64,000 nt of DNA from Ascaris suum (taxonomy: Eukaryota; Nematoda; Chromadorea; Rhabditida; Ascarididae). Positions 1 through 11,375 of this stretch are shown piece by piece. The notes under the pieces are model-generated. The model worked only from the letters and a program-made list of their open reading frames with translations, searched no databases and was not told where the DNA came from. Position numbers and translations under genes: made by a program. How positions within the stretch are numbered: position 1 is the stretch's first letter; each line of letters opens with the position of its first letter. The stretch is taken from positions 4,034,001-4,098,000 of the forward strand of contig CM024186.1 in the NCBI GenBank assembly GCA_013433145.1, read 5' to 3'.

Positions 1-1817
1 TCAGTTATACACAATAAAAAATAAGTAAATAAATTAACAGATAATACTCGGACGTCTAATATTACTTAAAAACGGCACAACAACCACAAGAGAGCACATT
101 TCAACTTCCTTACATATAGAAGCCACCTCTATGACTTGAACCTTGAATTATCAATAATAAACTTTTGCATAAATATGAGATGAAAAATAACAATAACCGC
201 GATAAAATTTCAACACGTATAGGTTAGGCTTCAAGTTTTTAACCAATTCGCTCGTCTAAATTGTTGTTATCAACTTTGCGGTTTCTGAGTGAATATGATT
301 TTGGATTAAATTTTCAGCACTTTGCATAACTAAGGCAAAATTTGCATAAAGTTTTATAAATACTTCCGATCCATAAGAATAATTGAGCAATAGAATTTCG
401 AATTGAAAACACAACTTTTCTATGACTGATTTGTTACTGATAAAAGATATTTTTCATCATATGGTGATAGGAACATTAAAATTTTCCAATGATAAGGAAT
501 TTTATTCGTTATCGATAAGATTTGTCGATTTCTCTCGAGAAAATTTTATCATGAATTTGCATCAGAAGAAAAAAAAAATGCAATAATGAAATACATATAT
601 AAAACAACAGATGAAAAATTAAATGCAAATTTAAAAAATTTTATCCGGTGAAATTCTTTCCAAAATCTTTTTAAGGAAGATTTTCTTCTCTAAACGTGGT
701 GCTCCGAAAATATATTCATAAAATGCATATCAATAATAAATTTATTTGCAAATAAAGATAAATATATAAATATAAGCGAATAAAGCTATCGATAAACAAC
801 TTAAACGATGATTTGCATTGCAAAAATGCGCTTGATAGATTCAATTTAGGCTATACCTTTATTCGATTCCATAAAATTACAGCGACTTAATGAGAAATTC
901 TTTGGTTGTTTCCATTTATTTATTTTCTAATCATATTTTGCATCCATTATTTCCACTTTTAATTTGAGATATTGAAAGTAAAAATATTGTAGTACTTGTG
1001 GTTATGTTCCATATACTTCTTCTCCTTCTTTTATTAACAATAATGTCTCATATTTTTGCATTATCGTTTTCAAATATTATCAGAATGAGGTAATACTGAG
1101 AGCGTATTGTAGTATTGCACAACTGATATATGCAATATTATATTCGAAATAAATATTAGCGCCTATAAGATAATGATTTTCGTTGAGTTGAAAAATGTTG
1201 CGCTTTGAATAATCGAATCATTAGCGGCTATTCAATGGTCACAATCCAGTGGCCAATTCGTCAAATGGTCATCATCGATTCACACATATTTCGGAATTAA
1301 CGACGTATACAGAAATTACTTAACACTTAAGAATAAGCAAAAAAAACGTACTTACAAATTGTGAACGGTCAAACTCATATCCTGGCTCAACCAAATTCAT
1401 CTGCTTTAATGCACTCTTTGTGAATATTGCTAGTGATGAGCGTTATGCTTATGCCTGTGTATATATGTGTAAGTCGGTTTTTCACTTCCATAGTATCAAT
1501 TCACTAGCCCGATAAACAACAAAATTTGATCAATTTAAACTGATCCACGGATAGCCTCCTAAGCTAAGTTTCTTTTCGGTAAATCGCTCATGCTTAAGGT
1601 GCCATGAAATTCACAAGCTAAATTTGAAATGCGTAAGGGCGTGTGGGAAACAAATTTTTGCCCTAAGCTTCCTACCGGGCAGATCTTCTGTGGGAAAGCG
1701 AATATTTCACTAATTTTAGAATAGTTGTGCAAGCGACGATCTCATACGCGGGACCGCACGGGAAATTTTTCATACGTTCAGTTGAATTGAAGAAGGCAAT
1801 GTAACTTGCAGATACGG

Positions 1818-1991
<174 letters not shown>

Positions 1992-3156
1992 TGCATAGAA
2001 GCATATATATATATTATATTTATTCCTTTATTTATTTATCTGTACTTGTTTATTTATAATATACAACAAATAAACATGCATATATATGACAATCAAGGAG
2101 TATCGTAACGAATGAGTGAAAAAGGAAACACCGAGAGTAAATGAAGGTTAGAATATGGCAGTGCTATAAACGAGAGGGTGCAGGATACCATGAAAGGTGA
2201 CAGAGATACCCTCCCAAATTGGCATGACATTGGCAGGATGTTTATTTCCACTCCCCAATCCATAACTACATGAAAAATTGGTGAAAAAGTGACAGCACAA
2301 CGAACAGCGTTTGGTGAGATCGATGCACGCTTCTGCTAGCGCAGCTGGCAAGAGAACGCGTCGTACAAATATCAAACATCAATGATCAAACTACAATGCA
2401 ATCGTTACATCTCGCTCGTATACGTAATTTATTTCGATGAATGGCTAATAGATTCAATCACCTTTCGTCAAGTTTAGGTTCAATGCCACGCCCAACGTAA
2501 TGTTTCGAGTGAAATTGTCCCCATTTATCTTTTAAGTGCTTCGTGAGTGGAATATTTGTGGGAAAGTTGGGTCGGATAAGACTGTTCCAACTTTTCAAAA
2601 AGCGATTGCACATAAGTTGGAAATCACAGAGACCGGTTTGAAGGGAGAGAAGAGACGGTGCGATAATCGAAAATTATCGAGAATCTTAGAAGTCTTGTCG
2701 GCTAATGTTTGATGAAAAATTTCTATCCACAGCTTTTGCTTAAACATCATTCCTTTCAATCGTTTTTTTTTCTCAAACTTTATTTTAAATCATAACCAAA
2801 TGCATTTGATGTGGGGTTTTTCTTTTCACTTATTTAGCTGTCTCAAAATAGGGGTCTAGGAAAAGTTTGTTTTTTTTTCGTCTCATTGAAATCATTATTC
2901 GTTCTCACTTAGTTGTTTTGCGTTTGTTTAAAGAGCATAAATACGAGATAAGCGGATTGCACTATAAGTGAACTGGAATTCAGGTTCAATCATAGGCTTA
3001 TTTTGTCGCAAATGAACGCAACAACTGAGTTCACTCATATCGTATCGTTTGGATGGCGGTTATTATCATCGAATAGAGTGAAACGTGTTTCTCGCCTGCT
3101 CATTTGCTTTCCACATATTATCTTCTATAAAATTTCCACATATTACTGCTAGTTAT

Positions 3157-3262
<106 letters not shown>

Positions 3263-4505
3263 TTATTTGTATATTTATATTTTTTGAGCTTACTAATGCA
3301 AGAGAGGAAGGAAACACCCTCGCCTATAGAACTTTATAGAGGTATTCATTTGAGTGGAGAAGACCCACTGAGCCAGGTTTGTTTGGAAGTAATACGGTAT
3401 CTTTTCAATATCAGTATACTATTTGATATGAAATTTTCACGGAAATCTATTTGCTTTCTCCTATTCTCAACGATGAAACATTTTTGGAAATAGAGTAGGT
3501 CAATGTTGATAAGAAATCGCTCGTTAAATGCTGTATTGCGGTTAAGGGTTTACGTCCTGTTTTGTATTTATTATACTATTTTGGTTGGTGAGGGGATCAG
3601 AGATGCGCAGATAGGGGGTGGTAGAGGTCGAAGGAAAGAGCAATCAAAATTAGTGATAGCTAATGTATCAATTGTTCGATTAGATTTTGCCTTGCTTCCC
3701 CCTCCCCTCCCCTCCCTCCTCCCCATCCCCCCCTCTTTCCCTTCTTCTTGACGAGCGTGGTGAAGTTGTGGGCTATCGTTGAAATGTTTTGCTCTTGATT
3801 ATGAAGCTATTTGAGAGTTTACCGATCCCATTCTGGGGAATATACAAAACATGGACCTCTTTCTACTCCTTCCCTTCCCCCTCCCCCCAGACGCAATGAT
3901 CCGTCATCGTATTTTTAAGCTGCAAGTGCGGTATAAACATGAAAGTTAACATTTTTTTACCTCATATTTTCGTGGACTTATGGTACTCTTCCATCAGCTT
4001 TTCATTTTCGATTGTCTGGATAGCGATACAAGTGCAAACATTTTTGTACCATTTTTTTATAAGGAACACGTATTTTTTTATTAATAATTTTGGTTTTCTT
4101 ATGTTATTACTTTTGAAATCTTTGCTTCCGAAATTTTTATAACATTTTTTGACGGATGAATTTGTAAAAAACTTTTTTACATTGCCATAAGAGGGAAATT
4201 TTGGAAATTTTTCTTTTTTTTCCCCACCCTTCAATATATGTGAAATTTATGATTGAGTATATAGCGTCGATAATTGACAACTGTTTGATGTATAGCTTTA
4301 AGGAAGTAATGCTTCGAAAAGAATATATCGAAAGCGAATATTTCAATGAAAAACAAAATCTTAGAGGAATTGCCGATGGAAATATCTTTTACGAAAATAA
4401 AAAAATACGAACGAATATTTTTTGAAAAAAATTTTCTTCATAATTTTTCTATTCTCATAAAAATCGTCTTTTTTTTTTCAAGGTGAAATCGGAAGCAATT
4501 GTGAT

Positions 4506-5832
4506 ATGGACAGCAAATCGACGAGATTTACATTGCTTTTGCTAGCTGCTGTAATATGTCAGATGCGAACGAACGAGTTGGTCTATTCAAATGAAGACAA
4601 CACTCGAGCTATGACGAAAAAAAATATGAGCATAGCTACGACTCAAGCTACAACTCGAACGAAGATCGAAAATACACCTCGGGCTGTGACTCAATCTGCA
4701 ATCCAAACGACAACACATATTGCATCTGAAGCTAGAGTTCGAGCTGAGGCTGAAGCCATGGCGAATAATGATACCTTTAAAATGACTATCAAGGTGCGAA
4801 AAAATTCCACTTTAGAAATTGATGCATAATTTCCTATCACCTCTCATTTTTTGAGTTAGAGTTCTGTTTTTGGGTTTGTATTGTCGATTAATTTGAAAAA
4901 TTCTCTAATCATAACGGTATATGTCGGATTAAAATTGCACTAATCAATCGTTTTGCTTTGAATTTTCTTCCCAACAATTTTTACATTTTTCGTCAAACAA
5001 CACAATATATAGTATAATGTTCGAGGATTTAATAATGAAATTGTTAATTACTCTGTTAAAAAAGTATCTATAAGAAATATTTTTATTTATCAATGCTTTA
5101 ATAAATTTGAAATATATTTTCAAATAGTTTTTATTTATCAAAAAATAAAGTAAATTAAATTGAAATGAATTAAATTATTCATTTATCAAGTTCACTATCG
5201 TTCATATGCTTCATAATATTTACAAAAAAAAAGAGTTATCGATGTATTACTATTTATTTCTAAATTGTTCTTTAATTTTTTTAATGCTTCTCGATTAAAA
5301 ACTTCCAACAATAAAAACTTATAATAAAAGTGTTTTTTTTTCCAGGATCGAAGAAATATTTCCTCAAAGAGTACAACGATCATTATTGGCGATCAATCAA
5401 CATGTAAATTTAAATAATATCTGCATTAATAAATGAAAGGAACGAGAATTGTTAGCTTTTATGGTTTGCAATGAAAGATATCGACTAAAAAAATATGCGC
5501 AACAAGATTGCTAGTAGTTTATTTGGTAGAGTGGTAGTTTAGTGATCTGATGAATATGGTTCGAATCGGCGCCCGTAAAATTGGACAATTTTTTTTTCAG
5601 CCTATTCTTAATTCTTATCAATCATATCGTTATTTTCTTTCTTTTTTTTTTTTCAGCAAACGCATTTGAAGGTTTATTAAACAAAGTGAGCACCACTCTC
5701 CGGAAATTATGGGAACGTATAAAGGAGACTATTAAAGAAGGACTTCGACATTTTGGTATATCATTCTTGTTTTATTCAACATTTTTTTGCAAATATAAGC
5801 AGTGGAAGCTACCTTATCTACTCAAAATATAA
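4506..5832 (+). CDS. Small secreted peptide precursor with cationic amphipathic helix (unrecognised)
   Basis: Not recognised; called from structure. Proposed exons are 4506-4793, 5346-5403 and 5657-5832. Phases agree across both introns, both acceptors have long T tracts (TTTTTTTTCCAG, TTTTTTTTTCAG), and the total of 522 nt gives 173 aa. Residues 1 to about 28 look like a signal peptide (MDSKSTRFTLLLLAAVICQ...). The middle is Thr/Ala/Arg-rich with many possible O-glycosylation sites. The third exon opens with a region starting SNAFEGLLNKVSTTLRKLWE that continues through ERIKETIKEGLRHFG. Hydrophobic residues recur every 3-4 positions and net charge is about +3, so it should form an amphipathic helix, as in host-defence or membrane-active peptides. 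A T-rich CAAG acceptor lies 24 bp before the ATG and could be a 5' UTR splice or a trans-splice site. The 3' end is uncertain: a GTATAT donor at 5756 could remove the last 25 residues and join a later exon (a phase-compatible acceptor lies near 6942). Function is inference only. Confidence 0.5.
5516..5580 (+). pseudogene. tRNA-like fossil (A-box/B-box remnant)
   Basis: Contains a B-box-like GGTTCGAATC at about 5563 and an A-box-like TTGGTAGAGTGGTAG upstream, followed within 25 bp by a T9 run like a Pol III terminator. The arms do not fold into a proper cloverleaf, so this is a tRNA-derived relic or SINE head, not a functional tRNA. It sits in the second intron of the secreted-peptide gene. 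Confidence 0.35.
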
Positions 5833-7496
5833 TGATGTAGAAAGGTGGTAGGGGCGTGGTAAAAGGTGAGGTATCGTTGCTGCTCCTGACTTTTGAATAG
5901 TGTATTTGTTAGGAATAGCGAAAAATTGGTTTAAACCAAAGCTCATCAAATGGAATCGTTGAACTAAACCCGTCATGGCGGTTAAAATTTTCCGCCTTAG
6001 TCAGTAATAAAACCTTAACCTGCGAAGTTTTACCTTTATTTCGTCGATTTCTCTATCATTAACAATAGAATAGCGTATATCATTCAAGAAAAGAATATCG
6101 CCATCTTCACGAATTGCATAACGTTCATTTTTTCTCCATTCAGAAATATTTCTTCATTATTCGAAGAGAAACATTTTTCGATAATATTTTTCTTTTGGTA
6201 AATTTGATAAGTTTTTGATTAATAAATGGCTATTAGATCACATTTTCGTAATAAACGTACCTTTCCTTTGCAATAAGACTGGAAACTGTAACTAAACAAG
6301 CATTTCAAGGATTCCCAACCGATACCTGGATCGGCACATTCATGGATCTAAATTTGGAATCCAGAAAAATTTTCGCCGTAGAATTTTCGAAATCGAGGAA
6401 TTCTCAGCATCTGCAAATTATAGATGGCGATGGTTGATTTCGTTTTTGAAATTTATTTTCTGTTGCTAATCATAAAATGACGAGTCAACTTGAGATCATT
6501 ACATCCTGACCCCCCTCTACAATCCTTGAAAAAAGCAGTGATCACATGCTTTAGAATATATTGAAAGTATAGAGGATCTTATATTATGGCAAATCTATTT
6601 TGAGGTATCGTAGTAAATTTATTTCGTTTGAGGTATCATCGCCGAAAACGAACGAAACTTCAAGGTAAATGAGACATCATCTTAGTTGAAGAACGTTACA
6701 CACGAGTTGCAATTGAGAATTTTCATCGACGGCTTAAAAGCAATACCGCGAAATGTTACGATATATTAATTCAACACAAGTAAACTCATCCTGTGATTCG
6801 TACTCATCAGATATCGTACTCATCAGTAAACACCTGTGATTCGTACTCAGATATATTTTAGTGAGATCTTTCAATATTTCAATAAAAAAGTTTTATTCTC
6901 AATATCGACAATTTTTCTCATTCGATTTGCAAAATTCTTTCAGCGTTAATATTTGAAAGAAGACACATTTACAGTACTTCATATTGTAATTAAATGTTAT
7001 ATGCAAATGTCTGTCTATGTTTGTTAATGTACATTTCTATGTGATGATTCAAATTTCTGGCCTTAATGAAGACGCATAAATAAGATTCTATGCATTTTAG
7101 CTTAAAAATATTTTCGTATGACAATTTAATTTCGATGTATCGATCGTTTCTTTCCTCTCTTTGACATATATTTTGAATTTTGAATTCTTAGCGATTGGTT
7201 ATTATTTCAAAGAAAATTGAATTGTATGTTATATTTCTCAATAGTTTTCATCGATGTACTACGAATTTACTCAAGAATTATTCCACAAATATAAAATATT
7301 ACAAAAAATTTATAAGAAATGAGAATGGTTTAGTCTATTGGATAGAGCAATAAAATATTTCATTTCCGCGTTAAATTTTAATTTTATTTCACGCAAAACA
7401 ATGAATTATAGTCGATTAAATTACTATTTTTTTTATTGATGTTTGTCTTTCAATATTCTTGTCTCCTCTTTATTTGCGGTATATCGGCAAAGAGAG

Positions 7497-7802
7497 AGCA
7501 TTTCAACCTTTTCACTAAAAAAAATCATATCGTTCCATCCGTTCCAGCAGAACAAGGATATCGTTTCATTCGCTCCACCAGAAGCAGTACATCTCTGCAA
7601 CCGTTCCAACAAGGCAACTATTTCTTTCTAGCTGCTCGAGAAAAACAAGCAAGTTGTTTCAACGTTCTAAAAAGAAAAGCCCGTCATTCCAATGATTTCA
7701 GAAAAGAAAGCACATCCGGTAAGAAGAGCACATAATTCTGGTCATTCTAACACGAAGAAACGTCGTTTCAATCGTTTTAGCAAAAGAAGCATAGCTTCGT
7801 TA
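7497..7802. repeat. Degenerate minisatellite, ~30-36 bp units
   Basis: About nine diverged units resembling CGTTTCAATCGTTCCAGCA + AAAGAAGCATATCT follow one another, differing by substitutions and small indels. An open frame of about 99 codons with a hydrophobic start (7436-7735) runs through it and is probably a by-product of the repeat. A translated repeat protein cannot be excluded. Confidence 0.55.
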
Positions 7803-8624
7803 CTGGAAGTTTTTCGCTTATTCATGACATCCTATCACAATTGATACGGAGCTGTTAATGACTCTTCCCAAAGAGATTTGGTCTGCATTGTCTTCTCCAA
7901 ATGCACATTCAGCTGAATGGAAAGGCATAGTCCAACACAGTGGATAAAAATCGATTGTCGGTCAGGAAACACAGGTGTTGTAAATGCACGGATAGCACAA
8001 TGAATTGTGATGTAATATGTCGAGCTGTCACCTTCGAGAGTTCGGTACTTGGTTTCGTTATTATTCTCAACATTATACAGCAGAGATTAAACAAACTCAT
8101 TTCCGTATAAAGACTTCACGATTATGTGCATCTACTCATATCATTATCACCGTCATTCGCCGAGCAAAATTCCCAAACCGAATATGCAATCATTGAAAAA
8201 GATACTGAAATAAAAACGAATGACCTATCGAAAATTAAAAAATACTAATCCTAATAACTTCATTACGTAGCATACATATATACTGTTCATAGTCTCATCT
8301 CCTATCAATTTTCCAAGAGGAAGGTGGTCTTCATTAGACTTCGTTATTCCAATCCAACGTAACATACCCTTTTCATTGACCACAGTCCTCTTTCATTAAC
8401 CCAAGAAGTAAATACCCTTCCTTTATAAACAATTCCCAAAAATTTTCTACAACATGCATTTAAGAAAGCTGCAACCATGTTTGGCAAGATATGAATCTTG
8501 GGTTTCAACAGCGACGATTTCTATATCAAACGAGTTGCCAAAGATAGGGCAAAATTGCGACTTTTCAAAAATTATTCCCATTGCAGCTTCCCATGAAAAC
8601 GATCAGCACCACAGCGTGGACGAT

Positions 8625-8835
8625 ATGAAGTCTCGTAACAGAAGCGGGCGTTTTCCAGTCTTCCACTCGCGAGGGAGCTCCCTTGCGAGCCTCCACTATC
8701 CGGAGCTTGCCTGCCCTACACGGGGATTCTGAGAACTCGCCCCATCTTGCGAGGCGAAAAGCTTCCCACTCCCGCGGGGATATGACTCGTCGTTTCGCGT
8801 GGCGGGGACCGCCTTTCACGAGGACCCTTCCAAAC
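8625..8835. other. GC-rich island with palindromes
   Basis: A block much richer in G and C than its surroundings. It holds a near-perfect 24-bp palindrome at 8666-8689 (arms CTCGC/GCGAG around AGGGAGCTCCCT) and a second inverted repeat, TCGCC...GGCGA, near 8737-8757. Several frames are open on both strands, as expected for GC-rich DNA, and none is recognisable. It could be a decayed mobile-element end, a CpG-like element or a foreign insert. Confidence 0.45.
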
Positions 8836-9244
8836 ACTATGTGTTGAATAAATGATATGCATATTTCTCAGCTGAATTTCCTCTGCGTTTATATGATCTC
8901 GATCCTCTCGCAAAAGGTGTGACAAGGGATTTCAGCGTTGATATAGGCCCTTAGTCATTGTGTTGAAGTTTTGTGATGAGATGCTCAATTTGCAAACAAT
9001 ATTCTCGTTGCTTGCAATACAATTGTATAGAAAATCATCGGAAAGCATTCGTTACTTACTGGTTCCACTATGAAGTAATATACTCAAGTTTGGTCGCCAT
9101 CCTCTGGGCTATCGTCGAGCTCAATTCGAGTTATATTTATGCTTCCAGATTGCAAAAAAATTTTTTTCAGGGATTCCGTTCAAGAGTATTTTCTCTTTTC
9201 CAAAGTCTGCACCACGCTCCAGGCTATATCCCCTTCAAATTGTA

Positions 9245-9318
9245 AACGGATCGGGATGAGGTGCCCAATTGAACGGATCGAAAAATGAGGTTGCCCAATT
9301 GAACCGGATCGAAATTTG
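9245..9318. repeat. 27-30 bp tandem repeat, ~2.6 copies
   Basis: Units begin AACGGATCG and end GCCCAATTG (9245-9271 and 9272-9301), followed by a partial third AACCGGATCGAAATTTG. Confidence 0.8.
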
Positions 9319-9997
9319 CTTTCCATGTTGTTCCCATTTGGAATTGCTTGCAATATTACAAGGTTATGACTAGAAACTTGTTGGGTTTTAGGCGTCGCTT
9401 GGAGCAGTACAATCTCGCTGCGATATCCGTTGCTCGGCGATAATAACTATAATTTCACCTGCTTTAATTTCAAATTTGCAAATTTGCATTCTCATATATT
9501 TCCATTCCTTATGATCTTAGGGCTTCTGTCTCTGCGCCGTTTACTTCCTTTTGAATTTTAAACGAATTTTTAAACGTATTATTAGATGCTTCGTTTATGG
9601 TTACTAATTTTATTGTAATTCTTTTTTCTTTTATTATTAAAAAAAAAAGATATTTCTTGTATAGAATTTTTTCAAAAATTACAAGTGAGATTAGGCAACT
9701 TTTAAACTAAAATAGGCAATTTAAAGAATTTTTTTATTACAAAGATCAAAACGAGTCGAAAATTTCTCAGCTCAATCAGAACTGCCGAAAATTTTCGATT
9801 CGCTATTGTCAAAGAAAATCGTGATTTCTTTTTTTTTTTTTTGGTTCTGCGCAAAACTAGCAGCAAAAATTTAGCTCTCATCGATGAATTTTTTTTTTCT
9901 TTTTATTTCTTTTTGAATCCTCCATTATTTTTCAACCTTTTATCCTTTCGTAAGTCATTGCTCATTTCACTTATCTTGATTTGAATACCAAAATAGA

Positions 9998-10212
9998 TCA
10001 ATCAGAGTAGAGTTCACGAGCGATAGGCATCTGAAACGTGAACGTCAAAAGATCAAAATTGTTTTCATCATAGACGCGATGTGAGACGCCACGATTATTC
10101 GTCAATATGACGATAGAATTTAGTTTCATTGGACTCAGTTGACTGTTCGATGTAATGTTGATTCCAGTATACGGGGGATGTTGAGAGCATGAACTACGCA
10201 AGGATGGACCGC
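9998..10212 (-). CDS. Orphan terminal exon candidate, unrecognised
   Basis: On the minus strand a TTTCAG acceptor is followed by a 71-codon open frame to a TGA stop. The translation is of balanced composition rather than AT-driven (for example INITSNSQLSPMKLNSIVIL, then VSHRVYDENNFDLLTFTF). I recognise no family and found no convincing upstream exon on this strand before the plus-strand gene at 11.4 kb. It may be a relic, a single exon of an interleaved gene, or chance. Confidence 0.22.
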
Positions 10213-11375
10213 CTGAAATGTCCTTCATTTGCTTTTTCATTTTTTCTTGGTGTGCTTTTCTGGTTTTATGCTTTTTTTTTCGCGAATTATTGTGGAAATT
10301 TGCGGAAATTACGACATTGTGGTGTATTTTTTGTGCGTATCTTGAAACCGGTCGGTCACATGGGAGGAAGCATGTATAAGCATTTTTCTTTCTGAAATAT
10401 ATAAACAGTCCTCAAGTTGGTAGGAGGGGGTAGAGGAAACAAATTGTCCGGTTTGCCTCGGCGTTGCGACAGTCATCCTTCCACCCCCTCCCCTCTCTCC
10501 CCTGACCCTCCCCATCCTCCCTCTCTTCCTCTCCCCCAGTAAATAACCATCAGTTGAAAGCCTAGACGTCGTAACGTTGCATTTATCACTTTATTATTAA
10601 TTAACACCTTAACAGTTCCATGCTTTCATAATATGTGCTCGTCTCGTAAGGCTGCGTTGGAGGCGCAGTTGTCATGTTGCCTTTGGCCTCATCTTTCCTG
10701 CTTCGAACTAGCTGGCTTGAGATATGCTGCTGTACTGTAAAAAAATGCATATTTAACCCACGCCTACATGGAAGGTTGGGGGGAAAAGGAGGTGGTGAGA
10801 TAAATTGAAAGGGTACCTGGCTTCAAGCTAACGATGAATATAAGCAGCGCAAGGTGGGTTCATTAATAAAATAGAGAGGAAGAGAGGGGATCGGCGCACG
10901 ACTTAACCTTATCGACATTGAATAGAAGGTTGGCGTATTTCCTGGAAGATTCGATAGTTAAGTACGAGTAGTTGACGTCAATAGTTGAAGCAGATTCTCT
11001 GATTAGGTTAAAGTCGACCTGCTAACATTTATGACTCCTCTCTATAAATAATGATCACATTTTGGGCATTTATTTCTTCACTATCGCAAGGGTATTCATT
11101 TCAACTGCTTGCACTCGTCGGCTCTTGTTGGAAGTACACCGTTAACTTGCTGTTGACGAAGTTATACGAACCTTTTACGAATAGCTTTCGTAAAATATCA
11201 CGTCACTTCCTGGAGCCGCTCTCCTTCTCCCTTCCCCATCTCCTCAACTCTCTTCTGTTACCTGTTGTGCATAAACGCATTGCCTGCATATTGAAACACC
11301 TGTCTCATTCCTTTTTACATCCCACCCGCCCTGCTTGGCCATGACCCTAGCTTCACTTGTGAGCTGAACGTTTTG

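Larger units (their letters stand above)
5833..11375. other. Mostly non-coding interval
   Basis: No confident gene. Contents: a duplicated stretch (CCTGTGATTCGTACTCA) at about 6787-6854; the 7497-7802 degenerate minisatellite; a GC-rich palindromic island at 8625-8835; a 29-bp tandem repeat at 9245-9318; one orphan minus-strand exon candidate at 9998-10212; and pyrimidine-rich CCCCTCC tracts at about 10480-10540. An open frame at 11051-11344 just before the next gene shows no recognisable domain. Confidence 0.5.

Noticed and set aside
2148..2375. Cys-rich minus-strand frame
   Set aside because: No supporting splice partners or family resemblance. The Cys pattern alone is weak evidence.
7325..7385. 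tRNA-like A box (TTGGATAGAGCA)
   Set aside because: No B box or T arm follows, so there is too little to call a tRNA relic.
8973..9245. 90-codon plus-strand frame with several Cys and aromatic residues
   Set aside because: No domain, no splice support, and it overlaps the start of a tandem repeat.
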